Part shown: positions 27,301 to 41,100 of the stretch, in pieces | Numbering within the stretch: position 1 is the stretch's first letter | Layout: each line of letters starts with the position of its first letter | Origin: Paramormyrops kingsleyae | Taxonomy: Eukaryota; Chordata; Actinopteri; Osteoglossiformes; Mormyridae | Assembly (NCBI RefSeq): GCF_048594095.1 | Contig: NC_132820.1 | Span: 8,334,001-8,398,000, forward strand | DNA: 64,000 bases | Reading direction: 5' to 3' | The notes under the pieces: generated by a model | What the model saw: only the letters and a program-made list of their open reading frames with translations | The model's database searches: none | Told to the model about the DNA's origin: nothing | Translations under genes and position numbers: made by a program

Positions 27301-30300
27301 GGCTTTACTTCTGCTGGTCCTGCACCTTCACACTAACCGGCATCGTTAGATAAGCAGGGCCCGGACCTCTTAATGCCTCCAGTTGGAGAATCAATTCTGG
27401 AGTCTGTCCCGAATTTAACCGGCAGTTAATGAAGACGCGAGCAGGTTTAGCATAATCGTGTTTTGAGGGCTTCGGCCAAGGTTCCTGAATTTTGATTCAT
27501 ACCTTCCCCCCCCCCACTCCCGCCAAAGCATTCCAGTGGTCTAATCTGCCACCCTCCCGCACACACTCTTAACCGTACCTGGAGCCATCTGGCCAGAGAT
27601 GATCTGATGTCAGCACCAGTTTGAAAGGACCAGTACTAAGCATGAAGTTGTGTGGTCTGAGTGCTGAGAGCAGCACGTTTTTTTAAAAAAAAATTTTTAT
27701 ACTTACATCATGCTAGTAGTAGGACAGTCTATTCAGGACAGAATTTGCTCGCTTAGTCCCAAGGCGGCTGTGGATGATGTCACTAGGTGTGATCGGAAGG
27801 TACGTCTTATTTGCTAGCATGCGAATGGGCAACACTCAATTTGGTGTTTAAAGAAAACAAAAGCCAAAGCTAAGGAATATCACGCTCAATACGTCTAGGC
27901 GTATAAATATTGTGTTGCCCATCAGAGGATAGTGGACTGGAGTCTGCAATGTTCAAAGCAATTTGAACTGTGCCCAGGACAGAAGCTGGAGAGGAACATT
28001 TCAAATATTTATGGGTCTCTCTTTATTTTTTAGGATGAAATTTTGGGTTTACTGCTGTCCTGTGGCTGAGCTTTAAGTTAAGGTCTGACTGCAGGCACTT
28101 TGAGTGTAGCAGGTCCTGATGATGGTTGAAATTATGTCCCAGTACAGCGAAGTCTATTCCTAGGAGGTGGACTTGTGGTCGACCTCCTAGGAGTTTAGTC
28201 TGTGGTCTCCTCCTTTCTTTGCCAATTGTTGGTAATTGTGGGACAAAAAAATAAAGACCACTTCTGTCCAGCAGACCCAATCTAAGCAAGTTTCATCTGA
28301 AGGTGCAGCGATTGTTGACCTCCATGGTGGGGGTCATAAGAAACTGCCCCAACAGCTGGGAGACCGGAGTTTTTGTTGAGATGTGAATTCACTTCAGGAA
28401 AAATCCCTTGATCTCAGTGGCTCTTGGAATTGCAGGAAGGTTGAGTTGCTGCAGGAGCCTGTTTGAGAGGAGCCAACTACCGTACCCATGTAAATCTTAA
28501 TCAGTGGGAGCCGGGGACATCGTAGTCAAGGTAGAGGTTATTCTTTAGCACCGGAATGCTCGCTCTCTTGATGAGGATGGACTATGCCTGCAAACTCGTG
28601 ACAGACCACTTGCACGGCCGCGTCCACAAATGGCATTCCCGCGCTCCATTTCACGTCTGCCGTCTCCAGGCAGCATGCCGTGACATTTTTATGCCCCTGA
28701 TTGGCTCCAACTGAGTCGTCGTTCCTTGCTTGGGGAACTGGCAGGGGCGTGGGCGCTCTATAGACGTACTTCCTCGGTTCTGAATTGACCTCCCTCCGGT
28801 TAGGCTAAATCAAACCAATTGTCAGGGTAATTGAGCGAAATTGGTGACTCTCGGGGCTATAAGCTCTACTGTTCCTTTATCGGAATTTTGAAACGGAATC
28901 GTGTCAGCACTTCCGTATGGATAAGAGTGGATTGGATGAAGGATGAAGGGAGAGGAGGAGGAGAAGTCAGCTGGTGAATCTCTACCGACTTTCAGCTAGC
29001 TTTTTCTAGCCCCCCCCCCCCAATGTGACCTACAGAGACACGCCTCAAGTCAATGAAACTATCATGATAGATGTTCACAGGAATCTGCTTGACATTAATC
29101 AAATGTTACCTTGTTTAATGTGAGGAAATGCTGGCTGCCTGTGATTGGGCCATTTCTACCCTTGCGTGGTAGCTGTGGAGTTAACCCTTGCCTTGCCCAT
29201 TATTCCTCCCCCCCCCGTCCAGGTCTTCCGCAGTGGAGAGGGAATGGGCATCCGGCTGGACAGCGCCTCTGCCTTCCAGGGTGCAGTGATATCGCCTCAC
29301 TACGACTCCCTCCTCGTCAAGGTCATCGCCAGCGGCAAGGACCTGCCCACAGCGGCCGCCAAGATGAGCCGTGCACTGGCAGAGTTCCGCATCCGCGGCG
29401 TCAAGGTACACCCCCTGGCTCGGATTAGCTTGCGATTGGTTTGATGCGGCTCCAAAGAACTGGCTAATTATCAGATCGGGGTTCCACCTGGATTTCTGGC
29501 CTGTTTGGTAATCTAATAATTAGAGCTCCTTCATGTCTTCCGAGAGGCTTGTGCAAGTCCACGTGGTTTGCTGTCTAAATTGAGATGCAGCTAACTGGAT
29601 TTTATTAAAATAGTTTGTTCTGTTCAACATTGATATTGTGCAAATAAGCCTTTTAAATATAGAAGCATTATATTTTTGGGAATGGGTTGACAGTCTTCTT
29701 ATTTCTACTTTATAAGTACTGCTAACAAATACACCAGGTCCCAGGACTGAACCCTGAGGGACACCTTTTAAAAAAAGCTGCTGATGGACACGTATCCTGC
29801 AGTCAGGAACTCTTCACTGACCTTCTTTACTGACTGGCTGTGAGAATGAGTGCATCCTGCCTAATGACACTGTGCACTTAACTAGATCACTTTATTTATA
29901 AAAGCCTGTCCCCCTGGGATCAATAAAACGTATCTCATCTTATTATAACGTTCTCAAAGAAACAGGTTTTTTGAAAAAGGCCATAGATTTAAAACTAGTT
30001 TACGGTGCACATGTTTCATGGCAGGTAATTTCCCATGTTGTGATTTAATGGTGCTCTCCTGCTGAATTTTATCCTGGGAAAACAGGGAAAATAACATTTA
30101 AAAATGGAAAACTGAGATCAGGCTTTACAAACTGCACACAACGAGAGAAGTAGGGGCCCCCAGTATAAGTGTGTCCTTATCGCACGGTAGTAAGAGACCT
30201 TATGACAGAAATCCATCGTGGTGGGAGGGGCGGGGGGTGTCACGTGACATGTGGAGGAGTGTCAGAGCCATGTGCGGACAGCCCTGTGATGTTGGGTCTC

Positions 30301-33300
30301 TGAATAGGTGTCTTGTTAGCGTATCGCCATGCTTTTAGCAATGCCGTCTCTAAATGGACTCGACTAGGTGACAAATTCACATGCAGTGCAGCCACCCCCC
30401 GAGCCATGTGACCACGCTTCCATGTGTATTACGCGCAGTGCTTGGGGGGGGGTTTGGTGGAAAAGGGACAGCAAATAAGGAATAAAGCAATGATAGGGGT
30501 GATGGGAACTCGGGTAGTGTTAATGGCATTAGGTAACGTTATGCCGGGGGGGGGGGCGGATTTGTGTCCTCCCCAGATGTCTTTTTTATGAGGTTTTTTT
30601 TTTTTGTCTTTTTTTAATGTAGCCCTGACTCGTCACTTTAGGAGCAGGTGACTGAATTTTTTAAATATTTTTATTTTAAAGTCCTATCTACATCTTGCTT
30701 GTCAGATCTTTTTTTTTTCTCTTCACTTGTAACATCCCCCCCCCCCCCCCCCCCACCTGCTCTTTCAGCCTCCTCCTCCCCACCCCCCCATCACGAATCC
30801 CTCACATCCAGGTTTCGCAAAACACCCTACTGTTCAAATCTCCATCTTCTGTTTTGGTTCCGTATGAGCCGAACCACGCCTGCTGTCGTGACCGGGGTCT
30901 GCGCGGAAGCTGAGCGCTCCGCGTTGCGCCGTTTCCCTGTCAGTGCCGCGTTGCGCGAGTGTAGTGGGATTCCGCGCCACGGCTGAGTCACATGCCAGCC
31001 GCTCGCTCGCTCGAGTCCCTTTTTATGTGCGTCTCTTCCTCCGTCTCCCTGCTCTGCTTTCCTCTCTGTCCTCTTAAGCTGCATTTTTTTTTTTTTTTTT
31101 TTTTAAGAGCTCAGCAGTCAGTGGGGGGTGGGTGGGTGGGTGGGGGGGTGTAGTCGTGTTCCTGCTTGTTGCAACTGGGTGTTTTTGTTTGGTCGGTTCT
31201 GTTTTGTTTTAGATGATATCGCAGCCGCTTAACCGAGGGGACTGTCGGTAAGCAGTGTCATTTGATTCTGACATTTGATTAATGTCATATCCCCTTTTCG
31301 GTACGCTGTGTATATTCAGTGGGGCTTCGAGTTTCTTTTGTGGGGCTGGTTCGGGAGTCGCAGTCCCCATGTTGTACTGTAGAAGGGGGAGGTCTGTTTT
31401 AGAGCGGACTTAACCCCCTAATACCAATGACAGCAGTATGGAGTGGAATTGCCCGACTCATAGCCGGGGGTGTGGTTGTGTCTGGGCTGGAAGCCCTCAA
31501 TCCAGCCGCGGTCCGGCCGCCGACTGATAAGCGAGGCCTCGCTTCTGCACAGCGGCCATGGAGACGTGGCGTTCCCTGGCACAGCATGGCGAGGGCACCA
31601 GGCGTCCTTTCCAATATAAATGTAAATCGCATCTTGTGGAAAGTAAACAGTCGCAAGCGCTTGAATGTATGATCATACTGTAACCCATATTAACCAAATG
31701 TCAGTCGGATTCTCTTAAAATTTTTTTATAAATAACTGTTTTTTTAATTATTATTTAATTGGATTAAAATTCTTCTGGGCCTTCAACTAGCACTGAAACT
31801 TTTATGCAGCGCAAGCAGTAATATTATGGCCAGAAGGCAAAACATATTTTTTTGCTGCAGCAGATACTCTACCTGAGCTGCTGTACCGCTGGTTTTGTGG
31901 ACGTATGTTTGTCATATGGGTGAGGAGAGGCTCTCGAGGAAAGGTTCTCGGGCTGTGTGGTTGTAGGTTTGAGTCCCGGCAGGCGCCCTCTCTGAACGCG
32001 TCAGCATAATGTATATGTTTGTGTAGAAGCTCCTCGCGTGAATCACGCGGTTTAAGAGAAGCTCAGTAGGAGTCAACGAATGCAGAGGATGCGCTTTGGC
32101 ACCGGTCCCTGCGTCATACACGTCTGTTTGGGCCACGTGGTCAAGGCGCTCTGATCTCTGCTTGCCCCCCCCCCCTCCAAATCAAGGGGTCGGCCATTTT
32201 GTCCTTCCGTCCTTGTTGGGGAGTGGAGTTGACCCCTGATGTCACAGTAGGGGGGGGGCACTGACAGGGAGCGTCCTATTGTCACCTCGTAGGGTTATTC
32301 GCATGCAGGGCGTGTTTGCAGAGTCTTTACTTGGCCTTTTGGGGGGGGGGGGGGGCTTGGAAATAGACGAGCGCAGGGCAGGTGGAAAAAGGATCCTGCC
32401 TGCTGTCATTGACGGGGTGACGCGGCCCGCATGTTAATTAAGCGGGACCCTCCCCTTAGGCCCCGTCGTTAGGACTAATCGGCATGCCGGACGACATCAG
32501 CGATCGGCGAGTAAAATCTCCAGCTTGCCGTTTAAGTTCCTTCCCCCCCGCCAACCCCCAGGGCCATCATTTACATCCATAAAGGGGGGGTTGAGTTTAT
32601 CTAGAGACTAAGGCTGACCAATCATTGGAGTTAGGTGACTCCATAATGATGGCATTGTGGGGGTCTGCAGGAGTCTGTGCTCGTCTTGGGCGGGAGAGGT
32701 GAAGCCTGTGGTTTTGTGGATTTAAACAACTCCTCTCTGTTTGAGGATCTCACAAGTTCTAATTCAGGTGCTTATGTTCCTCTCCTGGGCCTACCAGGAG
32801 CGCTGTGCAGATCCATGTGTGGGAAAAAAACATTCAGATCTTTTCAGAAATGGCAGTTTGTGTTTGTTGGGCAATTTTGAGTACAAGTTACTAACCAGAA
32901 AAGTGTCCAAAGGGACTGATTTGTGCTTTTTGTTTTGTTCCTTGACAAGCTGGATGCTCGATGGCTGGCGAGAAAATGTATAAAAACATTTTGTTGCACT
33001 GGGTTTTAAAAAAGGCAGAATTTCTGACAGCTGGCAGTGTTTTGTGTTGCCTGAGGAGTGACCGATCCCCCAGAGCGCATAACCTGCCAGAAACGCTACC
33101 GGGAAATGAAAAGGGCGTTATTGAGATTTCCCATCTGAGGTGGTGCAGTTCTCTCCGTTCCTTGCGGCCGTGCCGTACGCTCGGGTCCGGAACGGCGAGG
33201 CTTTGAAGCGTTAATCGGGGGGGGGGGCGCACGGCCGGAGAAATCGCCGTGACCGCCTGTGAGGGGTGAGGGATGGAGGCAGGGCGGTTCCGGCGTTTGT

Positions 33301-36300
33301 GGGAGGACTGTCGGAAAGAGAGGATGGATGTGAAAAAGGAGGGATTGAAAGGTGGACCGGCGTCGAAGGCTGAGTTCTGTGCAGGTCTAAAAATACAAGC
33401 GCAGTGGAACAATGTGATTAGTTTGTTCAGGGGGGGGGGGGGGAGGTTCTGTGCCCTGGGTGTGAGGTCCCCCCCTCCCTTTGTCTCTGCTTATTCAGTC
33501 CATCTCTGTTTTTCTGACTCTATTGGCAGAATGTCTTTTTTTTTTTTTGTTTTTTTTTTCCCTACTATTGCCTGTATCTGCCCCCCCCCCCTCATTTGGG
33601 CTATCTGAGACACGGCTGAAGGCCTCTGAAATGGATTTTGTGGGGGGGGGGCACCCTCCGCAGGGAGACGGTGTCTGGAGACAGGCGGCGACCTTGGGAT
33701 CGGCGGGTTGGGAGCTCAGTCGGAAGCTGAGGGGCGAGGGAGGTGAAGGGCGTGCTGGGAAAGGGGTTGGGGGGGGTTACTCTTAGTTCAGTGTAGATAC
33801 ATAGGCAGGTGAGAGACATGGGGCTGGTTTGTCCAGAGAGCGGCTCAGTGGTGCCCTGGCCAGAATCAAACCCCTTAATGTCACGTCATAGCATATCAGG
33901 TGACTTGGCCCCTTTTGGGCTTCCGGTGGGGCGGTTGACTACCCCGGGGGGCTCACTGTCTGCCACATGCCCTGACTAGCAGTTGAGTCACCAGGATAGC
34001 GGCTGGGGAGCGGAAGACCACCAGAGCATTCTGGGTAATTTACACAGTCTGTGAGGTTTGCTCTCCCCGTTAGCTGTACTGGCGCGTGGAAATGCTTACT
34101 AAGGCTTTTGCCCGTCTGCTCTGCATGCCTCCTGGCTCGGGGGGTGAGGCAGACCCTTGTCTCGCACCGGTGGGTTTGGACAGGTGGGGAAGCCCACCCT
34201 CTGCCCCCCCTCCCCCCCCCCAAAAAACACCCAGCCTGGCTTTGGAGTTGACAGGCTGCCGGGCTCCATGCCACATCGGTTGGGGGGGGGGTGTTACCGA
34301 CCGCTGTGGCATGATTAAACCCCCCCCGCCAGCCTGGCATCTCTGATCAGTGTCTGCAGGCGGTGCTGTGCCCCTGCGGGGGGTGTCATTGCCCCCCACC
34401 ACCTCCAAAGCTGCTGGTGCTCTCATCTGCAGCTTCCATACCCCCCCCCCCCACCCCTCATCCTGTCCTGCAGGTGACCCTGGGTGCCTCTACACTGCAG
34501 GGAAAACCAATATCTGCTATATCAACTCTTATTGGGCGAAATGAGGCTGTGGGTGAGACTAAGTGCTGTCAATCACTGGTCGCAATACGTTCCTATTGGT
34601 TAGTCCTTGCCGAGTTAAAGCAGGACATGATTGACACGGTGATCCCGCCCACCACCGGCTTCCAGCCCTTGTTCTTCCCAGGATTACGAAACGATCCCTG
34701 ATACCATTTTTATACTCCCTCCGCGCCTCTGGTGTGGCTTCACAGCGGGGGCCGCTGTTTCTCAGCGTTGTGACACCCCCCCGTGTGCGTTGGTCCTGGT
34801 AGAGATAACTGCTGAGGTGTCTCTGATGTCACAGCATCCGTGATTCTATCTGTGAGGCTTGGACAGCCCTCGAACCATCGCCAATTGGATCATCTCGTAC
34901 GTGTGCATTCCAAAATAGTCGGAATCTGACAGCTGCCTAACCCGAAGACGGCCGTTGTGAGATTGTCTCCTACTCCGGGTCTATAAACACACCTATCCGA
35001 CATAAGTTTACTGCGTCCCTCTTGCGGGCCGCCTCTCTGCACGGTCCTGCCCGCAAACGATAGGGTTCCTTGACCCGCTAATAGTTCTTTCAGTGGAAAT
35101 CTGGAAATCTCTCTCTTCAGTGCAATTAGGCCCAGCTTTCTGCTTCTTTTAATTTACCGGTCGTCACAATTTCTGAAGTATTTACGCATTACTTGTACTA
35201 AAGACAAATAAAGCGTTTATTTTTTTTAAATTGTATTTTTATTATTATTTCATTTCGCATTTTAATACCTTTGGTGGTAAATTGGTCTAATGACGCTTTG
35301 CCCTGTGGTACAGATTCCGCTGGCACCAGATCAGGTAAGAAATGATCTCTCCGATTCCTCAGGAGAATTGTCCTGTGAAAATGTACCCTGTTAAATGTGA
35401 ACGGGCTGCTTGACAGGGCCCTGATGTCTCCTGTGGTCCCAGGTGTCAAATATAGGTATGTAAGGGCTGCCATTTTACTTTTTAGCGAAGACAAAAGAGG
35501 CTTCACATCCCAGAGTGGGAGGAATTATCCTAGGCTGTCAGTCAGCTCATCTAATCCTGACACCCATTGAATCCTATTGGGTTAAATCAGGCTGTAATTG
35601 ACAGCATACAATGACTCTGGCCACGGTAATTAGAAGCTTCTTCCCTGTGTGCTATTTAACGGATTTCATCGCACGTCGTTTAGAAGGGTAACGCTTAGTT
35701 AGGATTGGATTATGGTGGCTTTCCAGTCATGCTGTGTTTAGCTCATTATACCCCAACAGTCCCGACACCTCTGGCATTGTGGGTAATGGCATACCTGGAG
35801 TAACCGCGACAGGACATGACATGTACCGGGGGCAGCTCTTAAACCAATCCACTTTAATCAACCAGAATAGTAAATTGACAGAAACATAACTGGCAAATTA
35901 AGAACACATTGGAAAAGAAAACCACAGTTATTCATATTGTGGGGTGTCATTCATAGTTACACTGTACCTTGATCCGTGTGACGATTATTCAGGAGTTTCG
36001 TTAACATTTTCTGTAGTAGTAAATTTTAAAAAGTTCTACATAATTTTACATAATCTTCTATAATCTTTGAGATGATACCTGCACATGATGTATTTATACA
36101 AAGGAAAACAAATGTCGTATTCTTTGATGGAAATCCATCTTCTGCTGTGAATGGATGAACTCGCCCAGCGGCATGGAGAGCAGCTTCATGCTTGTGCTTC
36201 ACACAAATGTTTCCTCGCTAAACATTGGCCTGCTCTGCTCGCTTCCCGAAAGTTGTCCCGTCAACCTTATTTTCAGTCTCTGCCAATATTGTCCTTCAGC

Positions 36301-38091
36301 TCTTTTCCAGATGCTTGTTCAAACATGAATCACAGCTGAGCAGGCATGTATGACCTGGTATGCGACGGCTGGTGTTTGTCTATGGATCGACGCCCACGTG
36401 GGATTTTTCCACTCTTTGCACGTGCCTCCGTGTGCTTACTAATCCGGGCGTGCTCACATTTCTCACTTTCACACTTCATCGTAGCCTCTCTCTCTCCACT
36501 TTCATGAACCCTGTCTTTCGTGAACCTCTGCGGCCTGGGCGCCTCTAGCGCCCCCTGGTGGCAGTCCTCCTAGACGACCGTCTCCTCCAGGTCGTCGGCG
36601 TCGGCCTCCACGCTGCAGTTGGAGTTGGAGTTGGAGCTGTTATAGGCGCGTAGGTAGCCCTGCCTGAGCGCCTGCGCATAGTGCTCCGGCCCGCCCCCAG
36701 TGGTGGCCGCGGCACACTGCACCAGCATGCCGTGCAGTGATTGGCTCCGCCGTGTCCAGATCACGCTGAGCCGCTTGGCGTAGCTATAGCAGGTTGCCGT
36801 GGCGATCTCGCCCATGTCGAAGGAACAGCTGCGCTTGGCTCCCGCAAGGGTTAGCGACGCCTCCTCCGGGGAGGGGCTTCCGCCCCGCTTAACCAGTGCT
36901 GCCCCGCCCACACTGGCCCTCCGAGCAGTCACCCTGTACTGCCCCCCAGTGGCTGAGGTCGTGCATTTGTCCCTAGTTTTGTCCCTGTGCTTCCTGGTGC
37001 CACAGGCCAGCCGTGGCAGGGCTGGGGTATTCATGGCGGAGTAGTAGAGTGTGAGCCTCTCGCTCTCGGCGCTGTCCCCACCCTGAGTGCCCTGCCCTGG
37101 GCTTTTAGTCTGTGGAGGGGCTTTGAGTTTGTGCTTGGGGGGCTGCCCCTTCCCCCGGGGGGGTGGCAGAGCCCCGTTGGGCACCACCACCATTACCACG
37201 CCCCCATTGCCGTTGGTCTGCAGGCAGACATCCATGGCTTTGCGCGGCATTGGCGGGAAGGAGGCCCCGCCCACGTCGCCGTGGTGACCGCCGCACGCCC
37301 TGTGCCGGACCATCATGGCGACGGTGAACACCAGCAGCGTCACCACCACCACGCCGCCCACCATCACCGTCAGGGTGCCGCCCAAGAAGTGGGCCTGCAG
37401 CGAGCGGCATTCTGGGTAGCCGTCCTTGGTGCTGAACTGCACGCAGCCCAGGACGGCGGTGGAGGCCATGGCGCTGATGCCGTCGAAGATGGCTAGCACG
37501 CAGAGGCTGTAGTCTGCGCCGGCAACCAGGTTCCTCAACTGGAAGCTGCTTGTGCTCGACGGCAGGATTCTGGGGGGGGGGGAAATGAGACGGATATTAC
37601 AGCTTGAGGGCAGGTAAAGTCGCTTTAATCGGCGGACGGGACCGTCACGGATCCCAGGGCTAATCGACCGGATGGCTGGCTTTGGGAAATAATTATCAGG
37701 AGCAGAAATTAAAGGGATGATCTGAGAAGAGGGTGTGCTGGGAGTGGGAGGGGGGGTGTCGATTAGAGTCTGTGATGTGGGCATGCTGTAATCCCCCCCC
37801 CCCCAACCACAACGCGGCTAAAGGTTTGTAAACAAACTGTGTTTCCGTGTATCACTTTTCTCGAGCAGTTAAAACCCATTAGATTCCCCCCCCCCCCCCC
37901 CGGCTTTTAATTCGCTCCCTCCCGTCCTCTGCCCCTTCGCGATGACCGGCCCCTTCACTCATCCTTATGTTTTACACGCCGTCGGCCTATTTTTGGCCCT
38001 GCCATCCTTCCGAATCAATCCATAAAATATGTATGTCTTCAGTTATTTATTTTTGCTGCTTTCACAGCCCCCACATTATGGGGTTGAGAGC

Positions 38092-38136
<45 letters not shown>

Positions 38137-41100
38137 GCGCGCGCGCGGTCACTCTCTCCCGCTGTGAGAATGACCATCACCTCCATGTCGACGCTGAAAG
38201 AAGCTCACTCCTGCGTTTATTTTTCCTTTTTTGTACTCCGCTAGCGTTCTTTAAAAACACGGGTTTCATGCAGGTGCACCCCTCCCTCCCCCCCCCCCCC
38301 ATGAGGTGATGCATATGGAGGGGGGCAGTGGTTCTACCCAGTAGGCCAATAAGCGGGCATCTGTCCCTTCCCTGTCATGGGGACACAGCACGCTGTGGGT
38401 TTGGGGGGGTGGGGGGTTAAGGCCAGTGCTTCACCTGCCTAAGAGTTAAGAGCGTCATGGCCATCTGAGGCTCAGGACCAGCTGTTCCGTCAGCCTGTCC
38501 CAGATGGGGGGGGGTCGCGACTCTTACCTGTACACCAGGGTCTCGTCGGCAGTGCTGTTGTACTGAATCTGGTACATCCACACCACGTAGCCCCCCGAGG
38601 ACCTTCCGAGGTGCCAGTGCACCTGCGCCGTGCTCGACGTCACCCCCAGCACCCCCACTCTGCTGTCCCCCCTCCCCCAGGACTTGTCCTGCGCTGTGAT
38701 GTTGCGGGCCACAGCCGAGGTCCCGGGTCCGTCGGTGCCTCCCTTGCCATTAGTGATGTCAGAAGAGGCGGGGTCTCGGCCGTAGACACGGGGCGTGGTG
38801 CCGTTGCCACGGTGTGGCAGTGGGATGATCTTGAGGTCCACCAGGGCGGTGGCCTCACCAGCAGCGTTCATAGCGATGCAGGTGTAGGCGCCGTCGTCAC
38901 GTGCCCGCGTCACCAGGATGTCTAACGTGCCGTTGCGGTACGAGCGGGTGCGGCTGGTGTTGGCCACAATGCGGTCGTCCGGGGATACCCAGTGGATGAC
39001 CGGCTCGGGGTCCCCGATGGCACGGCACTTCAGCGCAGCGCGTTGACCCTCGAGCACCCAAAGCTTATTGGTGTGCCGGGTGATGAGGGGAGGCTCGCAG
39101 GTGAACTCCTCCTCAGGGATGGACCAGAAGTAGCGGCCAGCAAGGTGCGAGGGTGTGGCACACGTCTCCATGTCGTCCTCCCGTATCAGCCTGCGCAGCC
39201 ACAGGAGCTCGCAGTTGCAATGCAGTGGGTTGCCACCGAAGTTGAGGCTGATGATGGTATTGTAGGGGGTGGGACTAATCACGCCTGTCTGCGAGCGGGC
39301 GAACAGAGGGTCAGGTGGCAGAGTCTGCAGCCGGTTGGAGGTCATGTCCAGCCGGGCCAGCTTGTACATCTCGCCGAAGGAGCCCTCGGCGATGTGGTCT
39401 ATGAGGTTGTGGTCCAGGTTGAGCGTGTGCAGGCTGGCCATGTTCTGGATGGCGTCCCAGGGCACCTTGCGCAAGTTGTTGTAGGATAGGTCTAGGTCCT
39501 CGAGCGTGGGCAGGAAGTCGTCGAAGGCCTCGCCCGACACATCGGTCAGCTGGTTGTTGTTGAGGATGAGGTGCTGCAGGTTGAGGAGGCCTGCCAGGTC
39601 GCGCGGCCCTACTACTGTCAACCGGTTGGTGTCCAGGTGCAACGAGCGCAAGCTCTCCAAGGCAGCGAAGGCCAACGGCCGCAGGGCGTGGATGGTGTTC
39701 CGGGACAGTGTCAGGTCAACTAGGCCGGTCATGTTGGCAAAGTCGTCACCGCCAACCTCCAGGATGAAGTTATCAGCTAACCGGAGCTCAACGGTGCGAC
39801 GGTCGATGTTGGGTGGCACAAAGAGGAGACCTTTGTTGACGCAAAGCGTGCTGAGGGATTCTGAGAGGTTCCGGCACACACAGTGGATGGGGCAGTGGGA
39901 CACCATGCCCCAGGTCTCGCCCGCCAATATGGGGGCCGGCAGAAGGCCTGTACAGGTCACTAGGGTCAACAAGACTGCACAAGGGTGGAACCTAGAGATT
40001 CCTAAGGTTCTCTGCTGCTTTGGGGAGGGAATATTGGGCTTTGGACAGAGATGAGCTTTATGCGTTAGGTGGAGGTCATCATCGGGTTGGCGGATGGGTG
40101 TGTCTCTGTCCAGGTGAATCAGCTTTGGAGGGCGATGTCGGGATAGCGGGTGTATTCGTGACTGCCTGGATGGGTGGTCCAGGGTCAGGGATGGGTGTGG
40201 TTCTCCAGGAGGGTGTTGGGGTGGGACGTTTGGCATGGTAGCCTTAAGTGTCCTCGAACCTGTCGGCAGACAGAAGCAGAGCTAGTGAATGTTAGTCATG
40301 TCAACATTGCTTTTAATTCGTTAGCTAATTATGTTCCAGCTACCAGAGGGAATGGGCATTGACCTCTTTGAAAACCCAGAAGGAAATGATGTTATGTTAA
40401 TATCGAGCTGAAGGCAGGGACAGTTATTTTAAAAAGGTTATTGTATTGCATTTTGTTTGCATTTTCTGGGTTTGTAATTCAAATGTGGTGTTTTGAGACC
40501 TGCCATTTCATTGAGAGAGCATTTGTTCTAATTGAATAATGAATTAAATTGGATTTCAATCTGTGGTGCTGTTCACCTTCAAGCATTGTAATTCAAACAC
40601 AGAGGGTGATGAGAACCTGCGGGGTCAGTGGGATACTGATAAGACCGGCACCTGGGCTCTGTTGGTCTCGCTCGGGGCCCAGATGCGGGTTTACCGACCC
40701 AAACAATGCCAGCCTGCATCCCCGGAGCCCGGAGGAGTTACAGTGATACCACTGGAGGAATTACACTTAAAGCATTTGTAGGTCTGAAGATCCTTTTCAT
40801 GGTGGAAATCCTGCGGATAAATGAAATCTGAGACGAGCCCGACCTGTATCCGACCCGAGGCCTTAGAGGCCCGAACGGAGCCCCCCCCCCCCTCCCATGT
40901 TCGTGCTTTGTAAGGAATTCTGTACACTTTACCCATTGATTGGCCATGAGTAATCGCAAGCATCGCAAGTCATTTGAAATGGAGCCAGAGAGGCTCCAGG
41001 TTAATTTCCAATCTAATTTGCAACGTCTTGCTCCACCTTCTATGGGTCTTGCATTATACATGCATTTCCCATAATGCTTAGCCAGGCCTGGGTCATGACG

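Larger units (their letters stand above)
20092..29222 (+). other. pcx: pcx intron 8
   Basis: 9.1 kb, GT/AG. It contains a GGTTGCTAGGG minisatellite, TG and CT microsatellites, one minus-strand copy of the CCAATCAG repeat family (22214-22291), CpG-rich DNA at about 22900-24150, many poly(C)/poly(G) runs and a palindrome at 28158-28192. No coding gene recognised. Confidence 0.88.

Noticed and set aside
37570..37784. Extension of the lrfn4 second exon upstream to a Met at 37784
   Set aside because: The frame crosses the acceptor AG at 37571-37570 and a poly(C) tract; joining from 38528 gives an exact phase and continuous FNIII domain, so the extension is intron.
38992..40054. Open frames of 165 and 182 codons on the + strand opposite lrfn4
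   Set aside because: Shadows of the lrfn4 coding exon; no independent features.
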